Assembly: GCA_002470605.1 (NCBI GenBank)
Contig: DKND01000015.1
Span: forward strand, 4,785 to 49,533
Reading direction: 5' to 3'
Length of the DNA: 44,749 nucleotides
Source of the DNA: Opitutia bacterium UBA7397
Lineage (GTDB): Bacteria; Verrucomicrobiota; Verrucomicrobiia; Opitutales; UBA953
Shown: positions 27,003 to 34,557 of the stretch, one piece after another
Position numbering within the stretch: position 1 is the stretch's first letter
Layout of the letters: each line of letters starts with the position of its first letter
Notes under the pieces: model-generated
The model's input: the letters and a program-made list of their open reading frames with translations, nothing else
The model's database searches: none
What the model was told of the DNA's origin: nothing
Position numbers and translations under genes: made by a program

Positions 27003-28751
27003 ATGTCGGACGACCCTCACTACGTCTACGGACAGAACCTGCTGTCGCGCTCTACCAGTCGTATTTTCCTGGGACTCATCATCGTCGACTTGGTCGGCTA
27101 TAAGGACCGAAATTATCGCATCGCCTGGGGAAGATTCTTTCTAATTTTACCCTTTTTCTTGCTAGCGCTATGGGTGCTCACCGCCGAAGCCTACTACTTC
27201 AATCAGAAATACATGAGCGGGATCGCAAATACCCGCCGGGCGGACATGTATCTTTATTATCCGGACACGATCGCCGACCGGTTCGGCAACTTCTTCAAGT
27301 CTGCGGCCCAGATCAAAATCGATGAACGAGCCAAGCTGACCGGCCAGGTCGCTGAATACGGCAAGGCCGCCCACCTTCGGCGTAAAGGAGAATACTATGT
27401 AATGATTGCGAAGGCAGCCCTCGAGCGCCAAGATTACGCTGAGTTCGCGAAATATATCGGCACGGGTGCCAGTATGACTCCGGCCAACCTCGAATCCCAA
27501 AGAATGTGCGCCGATTTATTCTTTGCGTTCGGCCGACCGTTAGACGCGTACCAGTTACTCGAAGACTCCCTCGATTTCGCCAAACATAGCCGCGACCATT
27601 TCCGGGTCTACCTTTACCGGTGTTTCATGTTCGACCAGGACAAACGCATCATCGACTGCGCGAAGAAATACGCCAAAGACCCCTCGCTCGATGAAAACAT
27701 CCGGAGCGATCTGCTCATCGCCCAAGCCCAAGCCAACTTCTTGCGCGGAGATTACGTCGAGACCCTTAATTTGATTCGTTTAAATCGGCTAGATCGCACC
27801 GCGGAAGGCTACCTGCTGAACTGCCAGGTATTATGGGAAAACGGGGATCACAATGCCGCCTTCGAGCTGCTGAACTCCGCCCTGCGCTCGTATCCTTCCG
27901 CCAACCGCTTGCTGGAAATGAAAGCCCGTTGGCTGAAGGAAATCGGCAACTTCGACGGCGCCAGAGACTGCCTTGACCTCCTTGCGATCAACGATCCGAC
28001 TAAATTCGCACCTATCATCCAATCCTTATACCTTCTGCCCGGCGATGCCTTGAAGAAGAAGCGCGAAGAGCTGATCGCCCGGATTATTGCAAAGTTCTCC
28101 AAGGAAGAACAGGCGATGCTCGACCTCAGCCGTTACGGCAATGATATCGCCGACCCCGTCCTCACCGAACGCATAATGCGACTGGCGGACGAACAACGCT
28201 TTCCTAATCGCATCCGCTTCACGTTGGTCCACGTCGAATGCCTGATCAATGCCGGGCGCGCCCGCGAAACGATTCTGATCGTCGATGAGCTTTATAAACG
28301 GGCCGAACGCGAACAATGGGTACCCGAAACGCTGATTGCCTTCGAAGCCCTCCGCACCATCGCTTATTTCAATGATAATCAGCCGGAAATTGGCTCCATC
28401 AACCTGCAGAAGTTGATGACTAATAAGAATATTCCGCCGCAGCTCTTGGTCTCCGCTAGCCGCAAACTGATTACCGCCCAGCACTTCGACGAAGCCAACA
28501 ACGTCCTAATCCAAGCCCACCTGCTCAACGAAAGCAACCAGTCCGTACTGATGCAGATTGTCCGCTTCAAGATCGCTAATCCTCGTATTTCCGAAGACCT
28601 GGAGGTCTATCTGCGTCGCCTGATGAGTACGCGGCGGCCACCTAAGGACCTCCTTGAGGTCGCACTGCGGCGCCTAGGCTCGGATAGCTATCTATATTCT
28701 TCGAACCGGACCGAACTGCTCAAAGACATCGAAGCGATGCTTAAGCCGTAG
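27003..28751 (+). CDS. Membrane-anchored TPR-like protein of unknown function
   Basis: This 582-residue protein has a 40-residue, partly basic N-terminus, one strong transmembrane helix at about residues 44-63 (FFLILPFFLLALWVLTAEAYY), and a long helical part. That part carries TPR/Sel1-like spacing, for example segments with GRPLDAYQLLEDSL, ALERQDYAEFAKYI, AFELLNSALRSYPSANRLL and LRTIAYFNDNQPEIG. The long part probably faces the periplasm, if the basic N-terminus stays inside. I recognise no named family. It is 55 bases after the DUF255 gene on the same strand, and its end overlaps the convergent apbE gene by 11 bases. A scaffold role for an envelope complex is plausible only from the repeats. 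Confidence 0.75.
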   Translation: MSDDPHYVYGQNLLSRSTSRIFLGLIIVDLVGYKDRNYRIAWGRFFLILPFFLLALWVLTAEAYYFNQKYMSGIANTRRADMYLYYPDTIADRFGNFFKSAAQIKIDERAKLTGQVAEYGKAAHLRRKGEYYVMIAKAALERQDYAEFAKYIGTGASMTPANLESQRMCADLFFAFGRPLDAYQLLEDSLDFAKHSRDHFRVYLYRCFMFDQDKRIIDCAKKYAKDPSLDENIRSDLLIAQAQANFLRGDYVETLNLIRLNRLDRTAEGYLLNCQVLWENGDHNAAFELLNSALRSYPSANRLLEMKARWLKEIGNFDGARDCLDLLAINDPTKFAPIIQSLYLLPGDALKKKREELIARIIAKFSKEEQAMLDLSRYGNDIADPVLTERIMRLADEQRFPNRIRFTLVHVECLINAGRARETILIVDELYKRAEREQWVPETLIAFEALRTIAYFNDNQPEIGSINLQKLMTNKNIPPQLLVSASRKLITAQHFDEANNVLIQAHLLNESNQSVLMQIVRFKIANPRISEDLEVYLRRLMSTRRPPKDLLEVALRRLGSDSYLYSSNRTELLKDIEAMLKP

Positions 28752-29655
28752 TCTCTTGGCTTTCGGGACGGTCCGTCACTTCGAAATAAGTAATCGAACC
28801 CAAGCGGGAGTCATCGGGAAGCCAAGCGCCCCGGCTACATCCGCGATTAAGCAGCTCCTCTAACTCCGCCGGACTCAATACCGCGGCAGCCATCGCCAAG
28901 CCCTCGGCCTCCATGGCTGAATTGGCAATCGCTCTTACCGGCGAACGCAACTGGACCGACAACCCACTGCGAGGATCAACCAAATTGCCGTGTCGATTCA
29001 GCGTGGACTTACTGGCGAAAGCAAAACGGCAAAGCTTGATCTCCGAACGCGTGCCGACGCCAATCCTCCATCCCGAACTATCCCCCGGCGGATCGAGCGC
29101 GAGCGTCACGCTTCCGGAAGCCATCAATAAGGCACGGTGAATACCCCAATTGCTTTCCAGCATGTCCGCCATCCGATCCAAAGCATAGCCCCGGGTGATG
29201 GCACCGAAGTCGACCGCCGCACCGGCCTTGACGCAGGTCAGCTCGCAGCCTTCGAGTTTAAATTTTCCTTCGCGGGTCGCATTGACGACTTGCCCCCACT
29301 CAGCGTCATCCTGGTTAAACGGGAGTTCGCCACGCTTACTCCAATATTTGAAAAGGTTTCCGGCGGTGACATTGAAAGCTCCGGCCGACTCCTCGCCCAT
29401 CGTTTCACCAAAATCCCAAAGCGCCCGGATATGGTCCGAGGCGGCTACCATGGCTCCCTCCGGCATGGCGTTGATGGAAGCAATCGGTCCGCTGTCGTGC
29501 CTTAAGTCCGTCTGGAAATCCAGGTCATCCAACAGCTGAAAAATTGCCTCGGCGGCATTACGGGCGTAAACCGCATCCTCATCGGCGATGCGAATCCAGA
29601 AACGACACTGGAGCGCATCGTGGGAGAAGTTATGAATCGTGGGGCCGGCGCTCAT
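28741..29655 (-). CDS. Divergent ApbE-family FAD:protein FMN transferase
   Basis: The product has 304 residues from the ATG at 29655; a start at 29697 would overlap the upstream gene. ApbE proteins move FMN from FAD to a threonine of target proteins such as NqrC, RnfG or NosR. Family landmarks are the fold-defining VDFGAITRGYALDRM (residues 148-162), HGNLVDPRSG and the final SAMEAEGLAMAAAVL. That last block normally holds the metal-binding Asp and Thr (as in DALATA); here the positions are Glu251 and Met255, and the strand that usually reads NLGGD reads MASGS. No lipobox is seen. It may bind FAD differently or have lost full activity. It is the last gene of a minus-strand run behind the GT39-like protein. 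Confidence 0.72.
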   Translation of the reverse strand: MSAGPTIHNFSHDALQCRFWIRIADEDAVYARNAAEAIFQLLDDLDFQTDLRHDSGPIASINAMPEGAMVAASDHIRALWDFGETMGEESAGAFNVTAGNLFKYWSKRGELPFNQDDAEWGQVVNATREGKFKLEGCELTCVKAGAAVDFGAITRGYALDRMADMLESNWGIHRALLMASGSVTLALDPPGDSSGWRIGVGTRSEIKLCRFAFASKSTLNRHGNLVDPRSGLSVQLRSPVRAIANSAMEAEGLAMAAAVLSPAELEELLNRGCSRGAWLPDDSRLGSITYFEVTDRPESQETTA

Positions 29656-29659
29656 AGGG

Positions 29660-31087
29660 TTAGGGACGACTAAAAACGCTTTCGTACTCTTTGGCAACTA
29701 GCACCCAATACTCGGTGCCTTCTTTGCGTAAAATCAGCCGACGGACAGCATAACCGGCCACCTTGGGCTCACTTGTATCGTTCGCCAGAATCAACCGTAA
29801 CGGAGCCTTGGCCGCGGCCGGGAAATCGCCGTACCCAACCTGATAATGCCGCAAGTAATAAGGGAGCGGCCAATATTGGCCCTCTTGGATGGCGATATAA
29901 AACGGTCCACCCTTATAGGCGGCCTTTAGCCGAGCCGTACTCACCTCGAATGTTCGCAGATCGGCCGTCGGCGAATGCGAAGCAAAATCTCCGGCGGCGA
30001 CGCCAGCCGAGATCAGTAAACCGAGTAAGAGCATTCCGTCACGTCGCCATCCGCCGCTGAGGTGATAAGGAAGAACCAGGACTAACGGGAGCGCCATGAC
30101 GCCGTACAATAGCCAGGGTGTTTTATACGGCAGCAGAAGATGAAAGCCGAAGAGCAGGCCGACAAAAACCAAGGCGAAGTCAAACGAACCGGAACGAAAA
30201 GGAATAGCACGCTGACCAAGGAAACGATACGTTGAGAATTCGCCCAGCCACAACGCTGCCCAAAGCCATGGCCAATAACTTAGGGCGGTCAGCGTGTCCT
30301 CCGAACGGCCGCTGGCCACACCGAGTGAGCGGGCCAACTGACTCCACCATGTCGCCAGACCATGGACATCCGTGAAGGCTACGCTCTGAAAGAAGGCCCA
30401 AGACGCGACAATTCCGGCCATGAAGGCAAGCGTCTGTCGATTGATCCACGTTTTCCGGACGATCATCAGTGCGATAAAAAAGAATAGCAGGTAGGCCGCC
30501 GCGGTAACCTTACAGGCCAACGCAAAGCCGAAGGCCGCGCCTGACAGTAGCCGCCATAATATTTTCCGAGCGGAGACTTCCGAGCGCAGCCACAGCACTG
30601 ACGCCCAGGCGAGCCCTGCCACAAGCAACACCTCTTGCACATAATAAAACCCGAAAGGGGTACCACCCCCGACCATGAAGCAAAAAGTCGCCGCCGTGAC
30701 ACGTGACATCAGACTGACCCCCGGAAGAGCCAGGGCGGCCAAAGAAAGCAGCGCCAAGTAGCAGCCCGTGACGTTACGCAAATAGGACTCTGACATGTCC
30801 GTGAAAGCGGTTCCTGTAACTTTCGAGGCCACCATCAGCGAAGCCGCCAATGTCGGCCCATGGAAACGATCGTTGTTCGAACTATAAGGAACCCCTTCGG
30901 ACATTTCCTTGGCCAGCGACCATTGCACCGCCTCATCGGCATGGAGCGGCTGCGGGTTCATCGACGATGGATGCGAAAGCCACGAGGAAAAATAAGGTGG
31001 CTGAACGCCAAGCAAAGAGAACAACAGAAGGCCGGCGACAATCAATCCGAGCAATATCAGCGGCCTTTTAGTGATACCTTCTTCCAT
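29660..31087 (-). CDS. Multi-pass membrane protein, GT39 / Agl23-like (TIGR03663-type)
   Basis: This 475-residue protein has about ten hydrophobic segments and a hydrophilic C-terminal part. The first large loop contains HADEAVQWSLAKEM (Asp51-Glu52) and, further on, NDRFHGPTLAASL. This pairing of an acidic motif with HGP is seen in the Agl23-like branch of the ArnT/PMT glycosyltransferase superfamily. A later segment LLPYKTPWLLYGVMALP is also typical of that branch. Such proteins use lipid-linked sugars at the outer face of the membrane, but this group's substrate is unknown. A GGAG eight bases upstream of the ATG may be a real ribosome site. It lies three bases behind the thioesterase gene and four bases before apbE. 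Confidence 0.75.
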   Translation of the reverse strand: MEEGITKRPLILLGLIVAGLLLFSLLGVQPPYFSSWLSHPSSMNPQPLHADEAVQWSLAKEMSEGVPYSSNNDRFHGPTLAASLMVASKVTGTAFTDMSESYLRNVTGCYLALLSLAALALPGVSLMSRVTAATFCFMVGGGTPFGFYYVQEVLLVAGLAWASVLWLRSEVSARKILWRLLSGAAFGFALACKVTAAAYLLFFFIALMIVRKTWINRQTLAFMAGIVASWAFFQSVAFTDVHGLATWWSQLARSLGVASGRSEDTLTALSYWPWLWAALWLGEFSTYRFLGQRAIPFRSGSFDFALVFVGLLFGFHLLLPYKTPWLLYGVMALPLVLVLPYHLSGGWRRDGMLLLGLLISAGVAAGDFASHSPTADLRTFEVSTARLKAAYKGGPFYIAIQEGQYWPLPYYLRHYQVGYGDFPAAAKAPLRLILANDTSEPKVAGYAVRRLILRKEGTEYWVLVAKEYESVFSRP

Positions 31088-31090
31088 GAC

Positions 31091-31510
31091 TCAGACTCCG
31101 AAATGCTTTTGTAGCGCAGTCTTGATGTCCAGCGGGACCAGCGCAGCGGCCATCGGCCCCTGCCCTTCCCTCCAGGCATAGACGGTCGTCAGTGCACCCT
31201 CGGCGACCGCACGGTCGCCGACATGTGCTTCAAAGCCCCAGACGATCTTCTTATCGCCCAATTCCTGAGGAGTCAGGGACACCGTCACGACCTCTTCACG
31301 ATGAATCGGCGAAAGATAATCACACTCCACCCGGACGCGCGGAAAGCCTGTCAGCTTACTTCCCTCCGCCTTGAGGAAAGGCAATTTTAGATGACGAAAC
31401 AAAGCTTCCTCGGTGGCTTCGACCCAAAAAAATATCGTCGAAAAATGTACGATGCCGGCGGCATCCGTATCGGAAAACTGGGCGCGGTGTTCTGCCGTGA
31501 ATGAGGCCAT
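31091..31510 (-). CDS. YbgC/FadM-type acyl-CoA thioesterase (4HBT hotdog fold)
   Basis: This 139-residue protein has the 4-hydroxybenzoyl-CoA thioesterase signature: QFSDTDAAGIVHFSTIFFWVE, with Asp16 as the expected catalytic residue and His22 following, then a central strand PRVRVECDYLSPIHREEVV. It should hydrolyse short or medium acyl-CoA (or acyl-ACP) thioesters in the cytosol. YbgC members of this family usually open the tol-pal operon. Here the gene follows the two SxxxH-anchored VWA proteins by 45 bases, with no Tol genes near, which is noteworthy. Whether this is the YbgC or FadM subfamily cannot be decided by eye. Confidence 0.85.
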   Translation of the reverse strand: MASFTAEHRAQFSDTDAAGIVHFSTIFFWVEATEEALFRHLKLPFLKAEGSKLTGFPRVRVECDYLSPIHREEVVTVSLTPQELGDKKIVWGFEAHVGDRAVAEGALTTVYAWREGQGPMAAALVPLDIKTALQKHFGV

Positions 31511-31555
31511 GCCCCATCCAAGTCAAAGCCCACCGGGGTGCAACCGCCAAGGCGC

Positions 31556-32641
31556 TCAACGCGCCACCTTGGCCTTGCGCAACCACGCCACGGAGACACT
31601 GGCCCCGCCTGAGGCTTCGACGCATCGGCGTAAGATGTCCTGTGGCTCTTGTTGCAGACTAAAGAGGTATAAACGAGGGGCGGCTCGGTGGGCTCCTTGG
31701 GTAAACGCATCCACCCACGCCTTTTCCCAGCGATAGGAGGGCCGCCGTGGGCCATTGACCTTATGATATGAACTATCCGAATAGATCAGCTTCGACCCAT
31801 GCTTGGGCAGTTCATGGTAAATCCTGACTCCGTCTTGGAAATCTGAGAAGACGACGAGCGCGTCATAGGGTTCGACTTGTAAGCGGTCGAGCCATGCGCC
31901 CAACGAACCCTTTTCGCACGGCACCTTGATTTTGACCTGCAAGGCCCTTCCCCCGGGAGTCAATGCGTTCGAATTCGTCTGCGTGGGACCTTCCCGAATG
32001 TGCGGAGCGACTCCATGAAAGCTGCGGCCGTAGACGATGACTTCTCCGAGGGCCACAATCCGTGCGCCGTCGAATTGAAAGACATCGGCATCCGGAAATT
32101 GCTTTCGAATCTCACCCGCCACTCGTTCTAGGTAGGGCTTCATCGAGCCGGAGCAATCCAAGTAAACCGCCACCCGCTGAGCCTTGATCATCGCGCCCAT
32201 CACGGGTTTGGCCATAAACCCGTTTTGAGTGCCCAGCCCTGAGCCAACCCCTTTACCACCGCCAAAGCCCTTCCCGGCACCCGTGCCGGCGCCCGCTTGG
32301 CCAAGTTTTTGCATTTGGCTCAACCCATCGACCACACTGGGAAGGCTCAACTTGGGCATGATCGCCATCGCCGACTTATCCTTAACCGAAATCCTTTGCG
32401 TGATGGCCTTTAATTTAAGCGGAGGCCGACGGACGACATGCTGAGAAACGGCCGGTGCGCCGCCCCCGCCCGCCACGACAAATGCCGGCGACGGCTTCCG
32501 TTTACGCACCTTCCCAGGCTGCCGAAATACGATCCAACAGGCCATAAGAATGAGCAATCCGTGCACCACCAGTGAAATAAACAAACTGCGCAAAGAACGG
32601 GCTCGCGGACGCGATACCAGCATGGGCGCGGAAGATGACAT
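31556..32641 (-). CDS. Membrane-anchored VWA-like protein with TonB/TolA-type SxxxH helix (copy 1)
   Basis: This 361-residue protein has a basic start, one transmembrane helix at about residues 18-39 with Ser23-x3-His27 (SLVVHGLL), a periplasmic linker that is basic and then strongly Gly-rich (residues 116-137), and the boundary motif KPVMGA at 145-150. The C-terminal domain begins with RVAVYLDCSGSM: Asp162, Ser164 and Ser166 make the DxSxS motif of a MIDAS metal site in von Willebrand A domains. Later, ALVVFSDFQDG supplies an acidic residue as in the third MIDAS loop. The S-x3-H spacing matches the energy-coupling face of TonB and TolA. The function is unknown; a force-coupled adhesive or scaffold protein is inferred. 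It has a clear paralogue upstream. Confidence 0.8.
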   Translation of the reverse strand: MSSSAPMLVSRPRARSLRSLFISLVVHGLLILMACWIVFRQPGKVRKRKPSPAFVVAGGGGAPAVSQHVVRRPPLKLKAITQRISVKDKSAMAIMPKLSLPSVVDGLSQMQKLGQAGAGTGAGKGFGGGKGVGSGLGTQNGFMAKPVMGAMIKAQRVAVYLDCSGSMKPYLERVAGEIRKQFPDADVFQFDGARIVALGEVIVYGRSFHGVAPHIREGPTQTNSNALTPGGRALQVKIKVPCEKGSLGAWLDRLQVEPYDALVVFSDFQDGVRIYHELPKHGSKLIYSDSSYHKVNGPRRPSYRWEKAWVDAFTQGAHRAAPRLYLFSLQQEPQDILRRCVEASGGASVSVAWLRKAKVAR

Positions 32642-32751
32642 GCAACCAGACTAACAAGCTACTGGCAGTCTCAAGGCACAGTCTCGTCAATCATCCCTCT
32701 GGGCGAAGCCCTGCCTTCGCCCCAGTGAAATACCTTAGATTGAGAATTAAA

Positions 32752-34065
32752 TCAACGGACGGGCTTTACGGTCATGCCCGGCACCGCTGCCGCCGCGGCT
32801 GGAACAGCCGTAGGCGTGCCTGTAGCGATGCCCGTCAGCATGACGACTTCGCCGCCCGAGGCCTTGACGCATTCCGTCAAGAAATCACCCGGCTTCTTCT
32901 TCGTTGAAAAAACGTAGAGCTTAGGGGTCGCGCCAGTCTTAGCTCCGGTAAAAGTCGTAATCCATTCCTTCTCCCACTCTTTTTCCATCGGCTTACGGTT
33001 ATCGATACCGCGACCCACGCCATAGTTGGCATCATCAGAAAAGACCACCAAAGGCGACGGCTTCATCCCCTTCTCGACCTTGACGCCCTTGATGCGGATT
33101 TGCGTCAGTCCATAATCATCGAAATCAGTGAAGACCACCAAGGCGTCATAGGCCTTCTCCTTGCGCAAGATATCCAGCCATGCGCCCAATTTTCCGGCCT
33201 GGAAATTAGCATCATATCGGGAGAAAATATTCTTACCCACCGCTGACAGGCGCTTGGATTCCGTCACGGGCTTATCCCCGCCACCCGGGCGCTTAGGGTT
33301 GGTATTAACCTTACGGGCTATGACATTTTTCTTATCCCGCATGAATTCATGACCGCCGACGACTTCGCCGTCCTGCACCGTGATAGCCGGCTGTTCGTAG
33401 ACAAAAACGTCCGCATCCGGAAAAGATTTTTTGATTTCGTCCTGCACCTTATCCAAGTAATCGATGAGAGAATCTGAAGAATCGAAGTAGACGGCGATTT
33501 TCTGCGCAAAGATATTGGCTCCCATGACCGGCTTGGAGACGAAGTTCTTCCCGCCGCCCACGCCCATGCCCTTACCGGAACCGATCCCGCCACCAGAGCC
33601 ACCGCCAAAGCCCTTGGAGGATCCGCCGGCCATCATGCCGGAAACCATCGAAGCCGCGGAAGCCGAAGCCGGCATGTCCGGCAACACGATGGAAGACGAT
33701 GCGCTCTTCGAAGTGATCCGGGTCGTACTCTTGGAGAGCGTCTTCACGTTTTTCGGCTGGATCTTGTGCTGGAAAGTCTTGGCTTTTTCTCCCCCGCTAC
33801 CGCCGCCCGCACCCGTCGCAAAAGCATTGGATTCCTTCTTAGCGTTCGTCGTGACGGTAGAAATCACGAAGTAAGCGGCAATCATCACCAAGGCCACGTG
33901 GATGCCGATGGAGATGGTAAGCCCCTCACCGCCCAATCGACGCCAGAAATTCGGCCTCTTACGCTTAGAGATCGATGCATCCACGACAACCTCCGGACTG
34001 ACCACGAACGGGTTAGCCTCATCGGCAGAGTTTGGGGCTGGAGGCGTTGGTACGTCTTCGTTCAT
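32752..34065 (-). CDS. Membrane-anchored VWA-like protein with TonB/TolA-type SxxxH helix (copy 2)
   Basis: The 437-residue paralogue has an acidic, Pro-rich cytosolic start (residues 1-30), a transmembrane helix at about 49-69 with Ser52-x3-His56 (SIGIHVAL), a long linker with a Gly-rich core (residues 147-172), the same boundary motif KPVMGA at 178-183, and KIAVYFDSSDSL, with Asp195, Ser197 and Ser199 as DxSxS. FPDADVF (215-221) and YDALVVFTDF are shared with copy 1. The C-terminus has an Ala/Pro-rich tail that copy 1 lacks. It starts the minus-strand run that continues with copy 1 after 110 bases. The shared motifs show common descent, while differing linkers and termini suggest distinct partners. 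Confidence 0.8.
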   Translation of the reverse strand: MNEDVPTPPAPNSADEANPFVVSPEVVVDASISKRKRPNFWRRLGGEGLTISIGIHVALVMIAAYFVISTVTTNAKKESNAFATGAGGGSGGEKAKTFQHKIQPKNVKTLSKSTTRITSKSASSSIVLPDMPASASAASMVSGMMAGGSSKGFGGGSGGGIGSGKGMGVGGGKNFVSKPVMGANIFAQKIAVYFDSSDSLIDYLDKVQDEIKKSFPDADVFVYEQPAITVQDGEVVGGHEFMRDKKNVIARKVNTNPKRPGGGDKPVTESKRLSAVGKNIFSRYDANFQAGKLGAWLDILRKEKAYDALVVFTDFDDYGLTQIRIKGVKVEKGMKPSPLVVFSDDANYGVGRGIDNRKPMEKEWEKEWITTFTGAKTGATPKLYVFSTKKKPGDFLTECVKASGGEVVMLTGIATGTPTAVPAAAAAVPGMTVKPVR

Positions 34066-34210
34066 CGGCTAGCGGGGTTTGGTTATGTTTATCCCCCACG
34101 AGACTCCTTCAATCTCATTCTAATCCCTGCCCTGTGCCGGCCTTTTTAAGCCTGCAAAAAAATGGCTTGCGGCGCTGCCCTCCCCCCTCTCATCTTCACC
34201 TCCCACTTAT

Positions 34211-34288
34211 TGCAGGGTGGAGCAGCCCGGTTAGCTCGTCAGGCTCATAACCTGAAGGTCGTAGGTTCAAATCCTACCCCTGCACCCA
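34211..34288 (+). tRNA. Initiator-type tRNA-Met (CAT), with encoded CCA
   Basis: A complete cloverleaf is visible. The acceptor arm pairs TGCAGGG (34211-34217) with CCCTGCA (34278-34284). The D stem GAGC/GCTC has A11:U24, an initiator trait. The anticodon stem TCAGG/CCTGA holds loop CTCATAA with CAT at 34246-34248, and the T arm is GTAGG-TTCAAAT-CCTAC. CCA is encoded at 34286-34288. Oddities: position 1 pairs with 72 (T-A), where bacterial initiators usually have a C-A mismatch; the discriminator at 34285 is C rather than A; and the anticodon stem has only two of the usual three G-C pairs next to the loop. Confidence 0.93.
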
Positions 34289-34438
34289 ATTTTATCCGTC
34301 TAATATTCAACTACTTAGCGGACTAAGGCCAGGAATTCTCAATTTAGCCTTGTGCCAGGAAGGTCTAATTGCAGGATATCGGGTATTAACTTTGTCCTAC
34401 GGGACAATGGGGTAAGTAAGATAAAGCAGTAAAAAACA

Positions 34439-34477
34439 GACGGCTTGCATAGGGGTATGCAAGCCGTCTCCTTTTTT
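34439..34477. terminator. Strong, probably bidirectional terminator downstream of the tRNA
   Basis: A perfect 13-base-pair stem (GACGGCTTGCATA at 34439-34451 with its complement at 34456-34468) closes a GGGG loop and is followed by six T residues (34472-34477). An AAAAAA run just before the stem would serve as the T tract for minus-strand transcripts. It lies 150 bases after the tRNA gene. Confidence 0.92.
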
Positions 34478-34502
34478 AGGGGTCCCACAAGCGACCCAAA
34501 AC

Positions 34503-34534
34503 AAAAGCCCGACTCTTCTGAGCCGGGCTTTTTT
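34503..34534. terminator. Terminator of the pil operon (minus strand), probably bidirectional
   Basis: The stem AAAAGCCCG (34503-34511) pairs with CGGGCTTTT (34524-34532); an inner CTC/GAG pair closes a TTCT loop. On the minus strand the stem is followed by TTTTGTTTTGGG, so it can end the pilC transcript, whose stop lies 24 bases away. On the plus strand T residues follow as well. Confidence 0.88.
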
Positions 34535-34557
34535 GCGCCTATCAATGGCAACGGCGA

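Noticed and set aside
32699..32725. Hairpin GGGCGAAG/CTTCGCCC between the two VWA genes
   Set aside because: It has no T tract on the minus strand, so I do not call it a terminator. It could be a processing or stability element, but nothing supports that.
34339..34551. 70-residue frame on the minus strand after pilC
   Set aside because: It runs through both terminator hairpins and has no ribosome site or recognisable motif.
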